NCBI GenBank assembly: GCA_030374805.1
Contig: JARGSG010000006.1
Span: 1,116,001 to 1,180,000 of the forward strand
DNA from: Gracilaria gracilis
Lineage: Eukaryota; Rhodophyta; Florideophyceae; Gracilariales; Gracilariaceae
Length of the DNA stretch: 64,000 bases
Direction of reading: 5' to 3'
The notes below the pieces were generated by a model. That model was not told where the DNA came from. It worked only from the letters and a program-made list of their open reading frames with translations, and ran no database searches. Position 1 is the first letter of the stretch; each line of letters begins with the position of its first letter. A program made the translations under genes and the position numbers. This document shows, one piece after another, positions 44,891 to 55,388 of this stretch.

Positions 44891-45345
44891 ACTAGCCGCA
44901 GCAACCCAACTCTTCTTCCGAAAGACGGGTACCAGATCTGTCTTTTCACAGATACGTCCGAGACCCACGGGACAGGGATTTTGACCCAGTTTTCTGAAGA
45001 CGAACAAGATAAAACACTCGTGCAGCAAACACACGAACCACTGTGTTTCTTATCTGGTGCCTTCAGTGAATCATCGGAACGTTGGAGCGAACCCGAGAGA
45101 GAAGGATTTCCTATCGTGGAGTCCATGTGCAGATTGGACTACCTCATAGTTGGCAGAACTGTTTCGATATACACTGACCATGCATACTTGGTGTACATTT
45201 ACGGCCCATATGGTAGGAATCCCGGTGTATCACGGCATACAGCCAACAAATTGACTCGCTGGGCCCTGAAGTTGAAGGTATTTTGGTTCACCCTCGAACA
45301 CGTACCAGGAAAACGGAACGTGTGCGCCGATATGCCTACCCGATA
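44891..45345 (+). pseudogene. pol: E3 RNase H domain
   Basis: In the next frame come LFTDTSETHGTG (Ala of the usual D-A-S replaced by Thr), EPLCFLSGAFSES, a Glu-rich ERWSEPEREGFPIVE segment, YTDHAYLVYIYGPYGRNPG and GKRNVCADMPTR. These are the E1 RNase H landmarks in the same order. The frame ends at TAG 45343-45345, where E1 has Trp (T-R-W-A-V), so the stop looks like a TGG to TAG change. Confidence 0.8.
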
Positions 45346-46963
45346 GGCTGTGCAAACAGCAAGAACGGTGGCACCAGCGAAGATCGGGCGCATTCCAGCA
45401 TTGATGGCAGCACCAGTCAACCCTGGAGTCAACGTAAAACTACCACTGGCCTTCAGTGCAGGACATCATCAAGTCGCAGCACAAAACCACGTGTGCACCT
45501 CCGAGCCGTTGCAAGATGACCGATGAAGTTCTCAGGATGCAAACAGGAGAAGTATGGATCCCACGAAACGATAGAAATCTCCAGCTCCGAATCTTGATCG
45601 CAACCCACACTGGGAAGGGAGGACAGAGGGCCACAGATCCCACTTTCAACACAGTAGCAAATCATTTTTGGTGAAAGGACCTTCGAAAGCACACCACTGA
45701 GTTCACGAGTTCATGCATTCACTGTATTGCTACCGGATATGGCAAAGTCGTGACACGTTCGCTAGGGCACACAATGAATGCCAGTAAGCCAAACGAACTG
45801 TTGCATTTTGACTACTGTTACATGAACAATGGTGAGAAGAGAAAAGTGTACACGTTCATAGTTAAATACGACCTCTCCGGTTACGTAGCTCAGAAGTGCA
45901 GAGGAATCCGATTCAGAGACTACCGCAGAAACACTGACGGATTGGTTTGCCGCTTTCAGAGTGGCGAGGTCATGTATATCGCACCAAGGGAGTCACTTCA
46001 AGAACCAACTCATGAAATCCCTATCGCAGAAGCTTAAGGCAAATCACCATTTTACATTACCATACTGTCCGTGACGCAATGGTTTGGTAGTGGTGGTATG
46101 CCGTGAACTGCTAAGAGCGTGCAGAGCGTTATTGTCGGAGTTCCAACTTCCACAGTCTGCATGGCCTACTGTACTTCCAGTCATTCAGTCTACACTTAAC
46201 AGTTCTCCGACAAAGAAGCTCAATGGAAAATGCCGACTCATTGTTTTCACTGGATTGCCACAGGACTCGCCTCTTGCCGCCATTCTCAGAAGTAACGAAG
46301 GAATCGTAACTGTTAAGGATATTGACGGTAGTCGCGCTTAGGCGCTCCTGCAAATCGAGAAGCTACAGGCGGTGCTCGAGGATATTTACCGCAGCTGCGC
46401 TGAAAAAGGAAGAAAACAGCGCAAGGCCTCAGTTGACGCGCATAAGCGACGTACCGGCGTACGACCGATCGATTTCACAGAAGGTGATAACGCGCTCAAG
46501 ACGGTTGCGCAGAAGAACGTTGGCGCAAAGACAAGCTTACAGTGGCAAGGACCGTTTTGAGTGACGCAATGTAGAGAACAGTACATCTTCGAAGTGGAAA
46601 ACTTGCTTACTGGGAAGAAGGAGCTAGCCCACGGAATGAGATTGAAACTATTCCGCAACAAAGACTACCAAGTGTCTGAAGAGCTGCAGGAAAATTTGCC
46701 ATATCTGGACAACGAACTGCTCGTCATCGAAGATTTTCAAGATATTCGCCGACAGAAGAACAATGTAGAGCTGTTAGTGAAATGGAAAGGGTTCACCGAC
46801 GAAGAAATGGACTGTGTAGACATCAATTCCTTCAAACAAGACGTTCCTGACCTTCTACAGGAGTTTTTTGATGAAACCAGGACGTCCGAGTCGCGAAGGC
46901 AGCGCAACGTAATTAACGCCATAAAAAAACAATACCCAACAACAGGTGTCAGCTATAGTGAAC
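45346..46963 (+). pseudogene. pol: E3 integrase with chromodomain
   Basis: Pieces in three frames align with E1 integrase. They are HTGKGGQRA and SCIHCIATGYGKVVTR (zinc domain), NELLHFDYCYMNNGE (first Asp), a region with lost frame near 45900-46080, then VVVVCRELLRACRALLSEF after the Glu region, and IDFTEGDNALKTVAQKN. The last open piece (46561-47016) has GKKELAHGMRLKLFRN, LLVIEDFQDIRRQKNNV and ELLVKWKGFTDEE, a well-kept chromodomain with a following helix, and then runs into the 3' LTR. The chromodomain is the best preserved part of the protein. Confidence 0.82.
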
Positions 46964-47368
46964 TGTTGATGCCGAAAGGCACCTTACGTTGCGAACACGA
47001 TACGGCTATACAGTAAAGAAGTGCTGAGGGTAAAGTTAGGTTACAGGACGCATGTGCGCAAAAATTATACGTAGCACAACGTATATAGAGTATACAGAAG
47101 TGTAGAAATGGCAAGTTTGAAGAACTTGGACCAGAGAATAACGCTGGCTTGGTAACCTGACGTCAGATTCAACCCAAACAGTTTGTCACCTTCTTGGAAG
47201 CATGCCCAAACGAGGCTATATAAATAACTGGATCCGGCTGCACCCGCAGCGAATTCAGAGGCATCCTTGGAGGGACTTCCAAGGTACTTTGTGCCTATTC
47301 TCTCGCCTCTGCTTAGTCTACCGCGTGACTGCAACTGAGTGCTCTACGTCCTCCCGTTCTGATCAACA
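46964..47368 (+). repeat. 3' LTR of E3
   Basis: 405-bp direct repeat of the 5' LTR, with CRE at 47158-47165. It is followed by CTCAT and then by element B integrase. Confidence 0.93.
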
Positions 47369-48300
47369 CTCATCCTTAAAAGAGTATTCCGTTTGACCTG
47401 TGACGTTGTGAGCGAATCGACGGCTTTTTGTCCTAATGGGTCTCCTTCAACAACAATACCTGGTGAGTGTCTTGGCGGTATCAGATTGAACGGCGTATTT
47501 TGCGTCGCTCGATGTAGCTGAAGGTTATATGCATAAGTAAAGGGCTGAACGAGCTCGTCCCAACCAGTTTGTTGGTGTTCTTCTGTATAGTGGCATAACC
47601 TAGATACCAGTGTTCGGTTAAAGCGCTCCACTTGCCCATTCGTTTGTGGATGACAGGCAGTAATGAAAGAGTGCTTAATACCCAAGAGGTTACAAACAGC
47701 TTCAAAGAACTTCGAGGCTAAGTTCGAACCATTGTCGGTAGGTAGATAAAGCGGTGCACCACACGGATAGATCCAATTGTCCAAGAACGCCACCGCAAGG
47801 GTCGTAGATTTTGTTTCCTTCAAGGGTATCGCTCGGGTGAGCTTCGAGAACCTGTCGAGGACTACGATGATGTACTGATATCGCCTTGTGGTTTTCGGCA
47901 GTGGTCCTAGAAGGTCTATTGCAACGAACTCGAGAGGGCCCGCAGCACGGAATAGTTTCAAGTATTTTCTGCGCTTGTGGAGACCTCTATGGGTTCGTAC
48001 GCATGACTCACACTGACCCACAAAGTTATAGATAGCATGATCCATATGGGGCCAATAATACCCTTTTCTCAAGGTGTAGGGCATTCTGGTACCAGGATGT
48101 CCTGATAGCCTTGACTAGTGGGCAAGATACAGCACCCGAGAGCGCGGCACCTTGGGCACTACCTTTTGGAAAAAACCATCGATGGGAGCTCGCCTGACAA
48201 GAAAAGCATTCCGGTCGACGTCAAAGTGTGAGTCTTTAATACCTACTTGGTCCATGAGAGAGCGGCAAAAAACATCGTTTGCTTTCTCTCTTAAGAATTC
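47369..48300 (-). pseudogene. pol: Element B integrase
   Basis: From 48300 the complement strand reads through a TAG at 48114 into RMPYTLRKGYYWPHMDHAIY, then CESCVRTHRG (zinc Cys pair). FVAIDLLGPLPKT carries the first Asp, YLPTDNGSNLASKFF the second, and HPQTNGQVERFNRTL the Glu. The motif set is intact and of chromovirus type. The frame is the same as the RNase H to the right. The protein is cut at 47374 by E3 and resumes at 41859. Confidence 0.88.
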
Positions 48301-49657
48301 CTACCGGGTAATTGGCATGACTTTTGTTTCCTCAAAGGCAAGCACATTCCTAGCGATGGCTTCACTAAACCATGTATTCTCTTCGGGTAAATTCCAGTGA
48401 CCTTCTAAGGTATCAACATCACCACCAGGGCTAATAGAGATGGAAAACCATGGGAAATCATTCTCTACGGGCTCGGTATCCAAACAATCTGTGGTAATGC
48501 GAGATATCGCATGTGCCACATTGTGCTTCACACCTGGGCGGTACTGCACGTCGTACTCGAACTCTGACAGTCGTAACCGCCATCGGGCAAGTCTGGCTGA
48601 TGCGTCGGCGAGACCGAGTATCCACCGTAGGGCGGCATGTCCGGTTCGAATCGTAAACCCCTCACCATATAGGTAGAGATGGAGAATCAGCATGCTCCAG
48701 ACCACCGATAGACACTGCATTCTGGTTGTTGTGTAATTCTTTTCTGCGGCGTGCAGAGCACGGCTCCAGTACCCTATAGATAGTTTGTCGCCGTTTTCTT
48801 GTTTCTGTATAAGACGACAACAAATTTCGGGGTCAGAAGCATCGGTATCCAATATGTATCCTAAACCAGCTTTGGGTACCGCTAAGATGGGAGGTGTCAA
48901 GAGCGCATGTTTCAGCGCCTCGAACGAGTCCATTTCCTCATTGGTAAGACATTCAAACCATTTAAGTTGGCCTTTCAGTAGCTTCCTGTTGAGAGGAGCC
49001 GGTCTCTTGGCGAATCTCTTGATGAACCGGCGTTACAAATTGCCCAGGCCTATAAAGAATCGGGTTTCCGTTTGGGAGGGGGCTGACTTTGGCTCCTTCA
49101 TAGCCTTGATGTTCCACAGCGTCACTTCTAACCTTCCCGGGCTGATAATATGACCGAGATATTCAACCTCCTTGGTAAAGAATTCGCACTTGCAGAGATT
49201 CAGCGTTGCACGTAAAAGTGTTCATCTACCATTCTGAAATATATGATTACATCATCGATGTACTCCAGAGCGGTTCTCTACTTCAACTTCAAAAGAATTA
49301 TATCTAACGCCCTCTGAAAGGTACCCGGCACATTTCGCAACCCAAAAGGTATACGCGTAAAGCGAAATAACCCAGCGTGGCAAGTAAACGTATTTTTGTC
49401 CTTGTCTTTTCCCTGATGGGTACCTGCCAATGACCACAATTCGCATCGAGCGTAGTAAAGATCTTAGCTTTACCCAACAAAGCTATACGCTCGTTCATTC
49501 TAGGTATTGGGTACGAATCCCTGATGGCCGTACTATTCAGTATTCTGTAGTCCACACAGAACTGCGTGCGTGTACCATTCTTCTTTGTGACCAGAACCAC
49601 CGGGTAGCCCGATTCCAAAGGCCCAGATAGAATTCCATTTCGGTTTGGCTGGAGCAC
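48301..49657 (-). pseudogene. pol: Element B reverse transcriptase and RNase H
   Basis: The polymerase starts at 49657 with YPVVLVTKKNG, then FCVDYRILNSTAIRDSYPIP and FTTLDANCGHWQVPI. A frameshift follows, then LKLK, a TAG at 49278-49280, R-T-A-L-E and the catalytic Y-I-D-D-V-I. RNase H (48933-48301) has YILDTDASDPEICC, LRWILGLADASARLARWRLR and VKHNVAHAISRI. It ends at TAG 48301, after which the integrase continues in the same frame. The TAG before the catalytic site is at the same codon as in element C, where related elements usually have Trp. Confidence 0.85.
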
Positions 49658-49686
49658 TGGCGATAAGCCTGCACCTCAGCGCAACC

Positions 49687-51009
49687 TTATTGGATAACCT
49701 CATCGGTAGCGTAAGTTTCTAGCATGAAATTAACAACTTCTGGGTACGTCTCTAACATCTCTGTTTTCTCTTCATGAACCACCAGGGTATTTCCACGAAT
49801 CCTGTCTTGCAGCAAGTGATAAGCTTGACCTTTAAGATAAAACTGGAACAACCACATGGCAGCACCTTCGGAAAAACCATTTTGGTCACATGAAATCTTG
49901 AACTTCTGCAGAAACTCAATTACCGTAATGGGATCATCACCTGTGAAATTACTCTCACCCATCTGGAAGCTAAGCTCCTTATGGTGCTTGGTGATCTTCT
50001 GCGCATCCTCTTGGGTGTAAGCAGAGGATCGGCCTCTCAACTGATATGACTTATAATCAATCGCTTTGGTGAACAGATCATTCAGCGGCTGACGCACTTC
50101 TAGGGTTGTATCGGTGTCCGAATCCGAGTCGGACGACTCGTACCGTTTCTTCTTACCTTTACGGTTTCTCTTTGACGACTTCTTCGCCAGCCTGTTCGAT
50201 TTCTTCTTGCGTCTACCTTTACGGTCACCATCCGGATGAACCAGTATCGGTATCGGAGCTCGAGGAATCGATGTCAGAGTCGTAGCCGCGACCCTTTCCC
50301 TTCTTCCTCCTTCTTTTTTTACCCCTGCGTTTTCTTCTTCGTCGCCCCTTTTTCTGGGTCAGACGAATCGTCCTCGGGTCTACCGATCTTGGTATCCTTC
50401 CGAACGTTACCTTCAACGAGGGGCAAGTAAATGTCTCGAGCGCCCATCTCTATATAGCCTTCTTGACCTTGCCTTAAACCTTGTATGTACGCACTATCGG
50501 CCGGAATTGGATTTATTAGTGCAAAACAATCTGCCGGAATTGCTTGTGGTATGCGAGTAACCATATTCGAATGGCTTCAGCCATTCGTTTAGAGACCCAA
50601 AGGTCTTGAGCCACTCGGTATATATGCACCCCGGCACCCGTTAAGAGGTATGTTTCAACCAATATAGGTATGCACTGACAGAGCTCATGCACGGCTCGAT
50701 CAACCACCAAACGGCTAATGACGTCCATGTTCATTGAGTTCAAAGCTTTATTTACCATAGCGGTAAAAAGAGCTTTCGCTCGATCTTTTATTTAGGACCA
50801 GAGGTCCTCAAAAGTTGTCGGCAAATCCTGAAAAGGTTCAGGAGCCAACAGAGACTGAGTGCCCGTATCCTTTGAGGTTCCGGCCCAAGGGTGCCGATGC
50901 AGCTCCTCGTGGCTATCCAGAATGGGTTTGGCGGCCGAAGACGCACCAGACCTCTTTGGCTAAGCGGCGCACTAGAGCTACTAGTAATCCTTGTAGGTTT
51001 TTTCATAGT
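49687..51009 (-). pseudogene. gag: Element B Gag, broken
   Basis: The best part (50097-49687) contains MGESNFTGDDPITVIEFLQK, then WLFQFYLKGQAYHLLQDRI and YPEVVNFMLETYATDEVIQ. Element C Gag has CTGDDPILVLDFLSRF and WPEAVQYLLRSYATGTAIQ at the same places, so these are homologous capsid regions. Upstream, a Lys/Arg/Asp/Ser-rich low-complexity stretch (50130-50420) and helical pieces (50516-50758) lie in other frames. The start is probably ATG 51009. The downstream part up to the polymerase is deleted. Confidence 0.7.
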
Positions 51010-51174
51010 GACAAATAGTGTATCAAATTGCTTCTCGGCTATTCCTACAAAACCAAATAGGTGTGTGAACTTCTGAAATCCTTTCGAAAGTCTTCTGTTC
51101 ACCAGTAAAGGTACGACAAAAACCAAGAAACTTCCCAGTCGGGAAACCCAAATATCGAACAAATACCGATAAGT

Positions 51175-51660
51175 TGTGGGGTCTGCCTGGTAGAGGGAGC
51201 GTGCGAAAACTCAAAATAAAGGGGGAAAACACACAAACAATATGGTAGTGGGGTACCTGAAACCCGCAGAGGCAAACGGCGGGGTAACTATTCTAGACCG
51301 TGTAAGTGTACGGTAGTAGAAGTCAACGCATGGTAAAACCTGAATAGTAGTAGAGCAGCAAGTGACTAAGATGGTATAGTTACTGTCCTAATGGCGCCTG
51401 AATTTACATACACGAGGAGAGAGGTGAGTTTCACCATAATATATATACAAGGTGCACCGACGCCGATCTTTTATGCGAGCATGACGTCATCGGCTGCGCT
51501 AATGACCTACTGTCATGAGCTAGCAATGTTAAACTAAACCAAATTAGAAATTAAAAATAGAAATAATAAAATAGAGAATACCTATTGGGTGAGGCACAGC
51601 CAGCAAGGCGCATAAGTAGGCTCACGTGGCAAAAACCAATTGAGGTCTCATTGTACTACA
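51175..51660 (-). repeat. Right (5') LTR of element B
   Basis: 486 bp, colinear with 36352-36830 with many scattered differences, so old. TGACGTCA at 51482-51489 lies 7 bases upstream, in the sense direction, of ATAAAAG (51474 to 51468). Confidence 0.85.
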
Positions 51661-53250
51661 TATCGCGGTGACAGAGGCTGAGCATTTCTTCTTATCACCT
51701 TCGCTTAAAAATCCGTCTTTTGCCGTCGACATAACCTCTTTGTTGGTGTTTATCCTCACTTTAGATAAAGAGATGGTCAAGGTATCCGTGGTTTTTCGTT
51801 TTTAGCAGAAAATACAAGATGAGATATGATGATCGTGAACGTTTGTGAGAATAATCCTTCATTAAGCTGTAGAGCAATTGCCCTTGGCAGGGACTGAGGG
51901 GTATGCCACTCATATATCCGTTGTTATTTTCGGCTGAACTTCCTACTATTATGAAGTCTATTTGCCTATTTGGCCCCGACTAGGGATCCGCCTATGAAGG
52001 GTAGGATTAGCATGACACGTGTGTACCCACGCCCGATTACTAGATGCGCCGTTGCAAGAGTGCCACGGAGGTACACGTGGGTAGTGTTGGCCGGCGTGCC
52101 GGGTACTTAGATATTTTAGTGATATTTGTCAGCCGTATATAAGTGGCGGCACTTGTCGCCACTGTACGGGAAGTAAACCTCAACGAGGCTTTGGCTGTAG
52201 CTTGGCTTCCGCTTGCGCACGGTCTTCCGCCCCATTCTTGGGGAACACCGCCGCTTATCTGGACAAGTTATCCACATCCGTCACTGAAAAGCACCGATCC
52301 GTCATTACGGCCTTTTATTTACCATTCTTTCGTGCACTCTTTCTGTTTTCCCGTCTTATGGCTTCGTTACACTTCGCCGTGTTGTACAGGTTTGCCCTTC
52401 TTGTCTCGGGATTATTCCACGCTCTCACGAGTCTGTGCTCTGTAGTGCGGCTCGTTTTGCTACCTTCTATCTCGCCCCTTTTGCTACGGGATACGCCACA
52501 CCCAGTGGATTCCATCCTTTTGGCACCCCGATTGCCACCTTCAACCTCCGTCCGTAAGTCGGCAGAGGCCGCCCGGAGTTACGCCGGGCACGTGTCGGCC
52601 TCATCGGAGGGTTCTGCCACTGCTCTACCCGAATAGGGAGCAAGGCTGAACACCTTGTGTGCGTGGCCGCTGGCGCGATTTTTGTTCTTTCTTTCCGTTC
52701 CCGGCTTTGACCCACATAAGCAGCAGAAATATATAGCAAAATTCCAGCTATAGCTAAAATCCTGCTCGGATTTAGTGAGGTTGATGTAAACGATAGCAGA
52801 GTTTGCAAAGCGTTTGGTCTAAGACGAGATACATTTCCTTGTCTTAAGCTTGCAACAATTTACTTCTTTGTACAGGCAAATTATACGACAGAGCTTATCT
52901 ACGGTTGAGTCTTTTGCCCAGTGAGCCAAGACGTTCTTTATAAAATGCATGTGGTTGATGATCATGTTATTAAACTGCGAATTCAGCATTAACTTACTAC
53001 TTTGTACGGCCTTTTTGACCAGCGTATTTTAGAAAATTCAATAGATCTGTAGGTTAATGTTTTTGACGTAGCCGCTGCATCTTTGGCGCAAGAATCACCG
53101 TTTCTAGCACATGCTTGAATGGTTTCAGCCAATTTGTAGACGGGTTTCTGCCATTTTAGTTTATTTGTCTTGCTGTGGAGCCCTGGTGGCACCAATATAT
53201 TGCTTTGGGAGCGATCCTCTTCTCAACTCATAACTTTCAGATGAGCTTTA
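51661..53250 (+). other. Spacer with a weak 145-codon frame (52202-52636)
   Basis: Mostly unassigned sequence. The plus-strand frame 52202-52636 follows a TATATAAG at about 52137. It encodes a hydrophobic middle (FYLPFFRALFLFSRLMASLH) and a Ser/Ala/Pro-rich end with SAEAARSYAGHVSASSEG. The tail style resembles the antisense genes of elements A and B, but I could not align it. It may be a remnant of such a gene, or chance. Confidence 0.3.
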
Positions 53251-54108
53251 TGTGGAGCAACGCCTTTGGCGGGAAAAGCGCAGGCTCACGAAGACGTTCG
53301 GAATCTTCCCCTCGACAGGGCAGCACAGCGAACAGAGCACTCCGGGAATGACACAGCAAAGCCATGTGTATATCCGAGGTCAAACCACCACGACAAGCGT
53401 CGGAGCGTTAGGCTGATTAGTAGTCGGTAGAGATCCACGTGTTCACACAGTCACGAGATGAGTCCTCGAAAGAGAGTAGCACGGCAACGACAAGGTGTCG
53501 GAAACGGGCCACTGCAAACAGAGCAAAAAGGCAAACCCAAAAAGGGGAGAAAGCAAACCACCAGAGTAGGGAAAAGAGAGAGAGAATAAAGCAAACCCAA
53601 TACAGGGACGAGTATACGACAATAGGTCGGAACGAGACACACAAATAGTTGTTATACTGTGAGCGCCACAAGGGTGGGTAAGTATACCTGAACAACGCAG
53701 TCGTCACTCCACTTGGAGATGAACAATCCGCGAAGGCATGATAGTTAGAGCCAGAAGCCCTTGCTTGGCAAGGGGCAATTTACTTGGGGGAGCGATGCTC
53801 AACGCTTTAAGTACTGAGCTCGGTGCACCACTGACAGTGGGTGCGCCGGGCAAAATAATCTATAAAATATCTAAGTAAATACAGCAATGCTGGGTGCACT
53901 GCCTCTGGCATATCCGTGCTACACGTGTGCTATTCACACCCGCTAAGCGGCGCCTCGAGCCGTGCAATCCACGTGTACATGTTTGGAAATTACTTCAGCG
54001 AGGCGACAAAATAGCAATAATAGCGGTGTAGCTCATATATATCTACTAACGCATGATGCGGAAATTAACTAAGTACCTCAAATCGCCTCCAAAGAGTGTT
54101 GTCCTTCA
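53251..54108 (-). repeat. 3' LTR of element C
   Basis: 858 bp, TGTGGAGC to TCCTTCA on the plus strand. It carries the LTR dyads near 53757-53780 and 53818-53848. A pyrimidine-rich stretch on the plus strand (54111-54120) just inside gives a short purine tract. Confidence 0.93.
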
Positions 54109-54143
54109 TAACTTCCTCCTTAAGAGTGAGCAACGCCATCGCG

Positions 54144-54305
54144 ATGGCGGGTCGAACTCCCAACCGTGGGCATTAAAGCGCATCCCCGAAGTCTTCGGAT
54201 TCCATCTCGCCTCGCGAAGATCAAGTCACTATTACTCGACAGTGCAACCTTCGCTTCCGCGATGACCATTCATGTTCACCACAATGTGCTTCTCGCTGTC
54301 GCGGT
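54144..54305 (+). pseudogene. Remnant of the antisense gene in element C
   Basis: ATG at 54144 starts the same protein as the gene at 11774: M-A-G-R-T-P-N-R-G-H, a stop, then SASPKSSDSISPREDQVT. Similarity ends near 54305. The rest of the gene is missing and replaced by unrelated sequence up to about 55340, where the pol tail resumes. So C kept only the N-terminal 55 or so codons. Confidence 0.8.
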
Positions 54306-55375
54306 TCGCTCCCTGTTTCCAGGTCCATGAACCACGGTGTGGGATAGCTGATTCGAATCTGAGTCGCTCCATGGAAGTGGTTCTCAAATTTCTTTTGAAT
54401 CTCCCTCGATATGAGGTGTTGCGACCCACAGCCAAGTAGAAGAACCATTGTAGTCACGCGGATCCGCGATACATAGCCTTGAGAAGGTGTGCAGCTCGTT
54501 TTGAGATCGTTTTCTTCACGCTTGAAGCGGTTCCCTTTAATCTGCAGCACAAAATCGGGGTGTGTTACAGTACTGCTTCTTCAAAGTCGGATAACGTTCG
54601 AACCAGTACAGCTGTGAAGAAACCTGATACACTGTAAAACTTGTGAGACTCAAAACTTTCATTTTAGACCAAGATTGTTGGGATTGAATACCATTGAATG
54701 GGAAAGCGCGGTCCATTTCAGTTCACCGAAATGCAGTGCAAAAATAGAATCCCGAACTGAATGGTGCCATAACTCCAAAGTTCTTCAAGATAATTGAGTT
54801 CCGTCTTCACCAAAGAGTTTATCAACGTCCAGAATACACTTGTGCTGGCCCGTTAAAGAAACGGATGGAAACCCACCGAGTTACGGGTATTGCGCAGAAG
54901 GCCTCCAGAAAATACTGTAGCAGCAAGATACCCGAGATCGGGAATCGAGAACCATTACCAGAAACCACTGGGCATCGATACAAACGCATTATGCGGATAC
55001 TGTGAAGACCGCAAGAGAGTGTAAACAGTAAAGTAATTCGCGGTAGGCGGTGTCGAACATGGTTGAACATCGGCAACTGAATACTTCCGCCTGGGGCGTG
55101 TACAAGTCAAACGGTATTCCTACCGGTAAATCACGTGATGCGCATGGAAACAGCGCACCCTTATGGAGGGGAAACCCATGCGCACGCGGTTTTAATGAAA
55201 ACCGTGAACCAGCGAGCTGGGAGAGAACTTCTCAGGATAATTAATCCGAAAGAACAAACGTGGGCGACCGAAGACGACACCAGTCGAACTCCGTTGACCA
55301 AAAACAAATCTCCACTTCATCTTCATCCACTTCGTTCTATGTCAGCTAGCTTCTTCTCTTTCGGGGCGTGTTATC
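54306..55375. other. Filler sequence replacing most of the antisense gene in C
   Basis: About 1 kb that has no counterpart in element A between the shared flanks (A 11925 and 13870). No gene is recognised. It may be a captured genomic piece or a highly diverged version of the gene. Confidence 0.5.
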
Positions 55376-55388
55376 CTACTTGGGCGTT

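Larger units (their letters stand above)
41860..47368 (+). mobile_element. E3: complete Ty3/gypsy element nested in element B
   Basis: 5509 bp bounded by LTRs 41860-42264 and 46964-47368 (405 bp each) with a perfect CTCAT duplication at 41855-41859 and 47369-47373. It belongs to the same lineage as E1: the same order, W-L-D-D polymerase, related Gag and the same palindrome at the LTR junction. The LTRs differ at about 25 sites, so it is older than E1. It interrupts the integrase of B, which must be older still. Confidence 0.95.
36352..51660 (-). mobile_element. Element B: old chromovirus with antisense gene, host of nested insertions
   Basis: Two LTRs of one family (36352-36830, 51175-51660) in the same orientation flank minus-strand gag-pol remnants and a plus-strand gene. 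From the right end the sense order is LTR, Gag, reverse transcriptase, RNase H, integrase, chromodomain, opposing gene, LTR. The protease and the Gag end are deleted between 49687 and 49657. E3 (41860-47368) and a MITE (40581-41014) sit inside; without them the element is about 9.4 kb. No matching 5-bp duplication is found (TGAGG versus TATCG), although CGGTGA occurs close to both ends. An alternative is that the left LTR belonged to another insertion. Confidence 0.75.

Noticed and set aside
54336-54365. GATTCGAATC near 54352 looks like a tRNA T-arm
   Set aside because: No matching acceptor stem, D-arm or anticodon arm could be placed around it.
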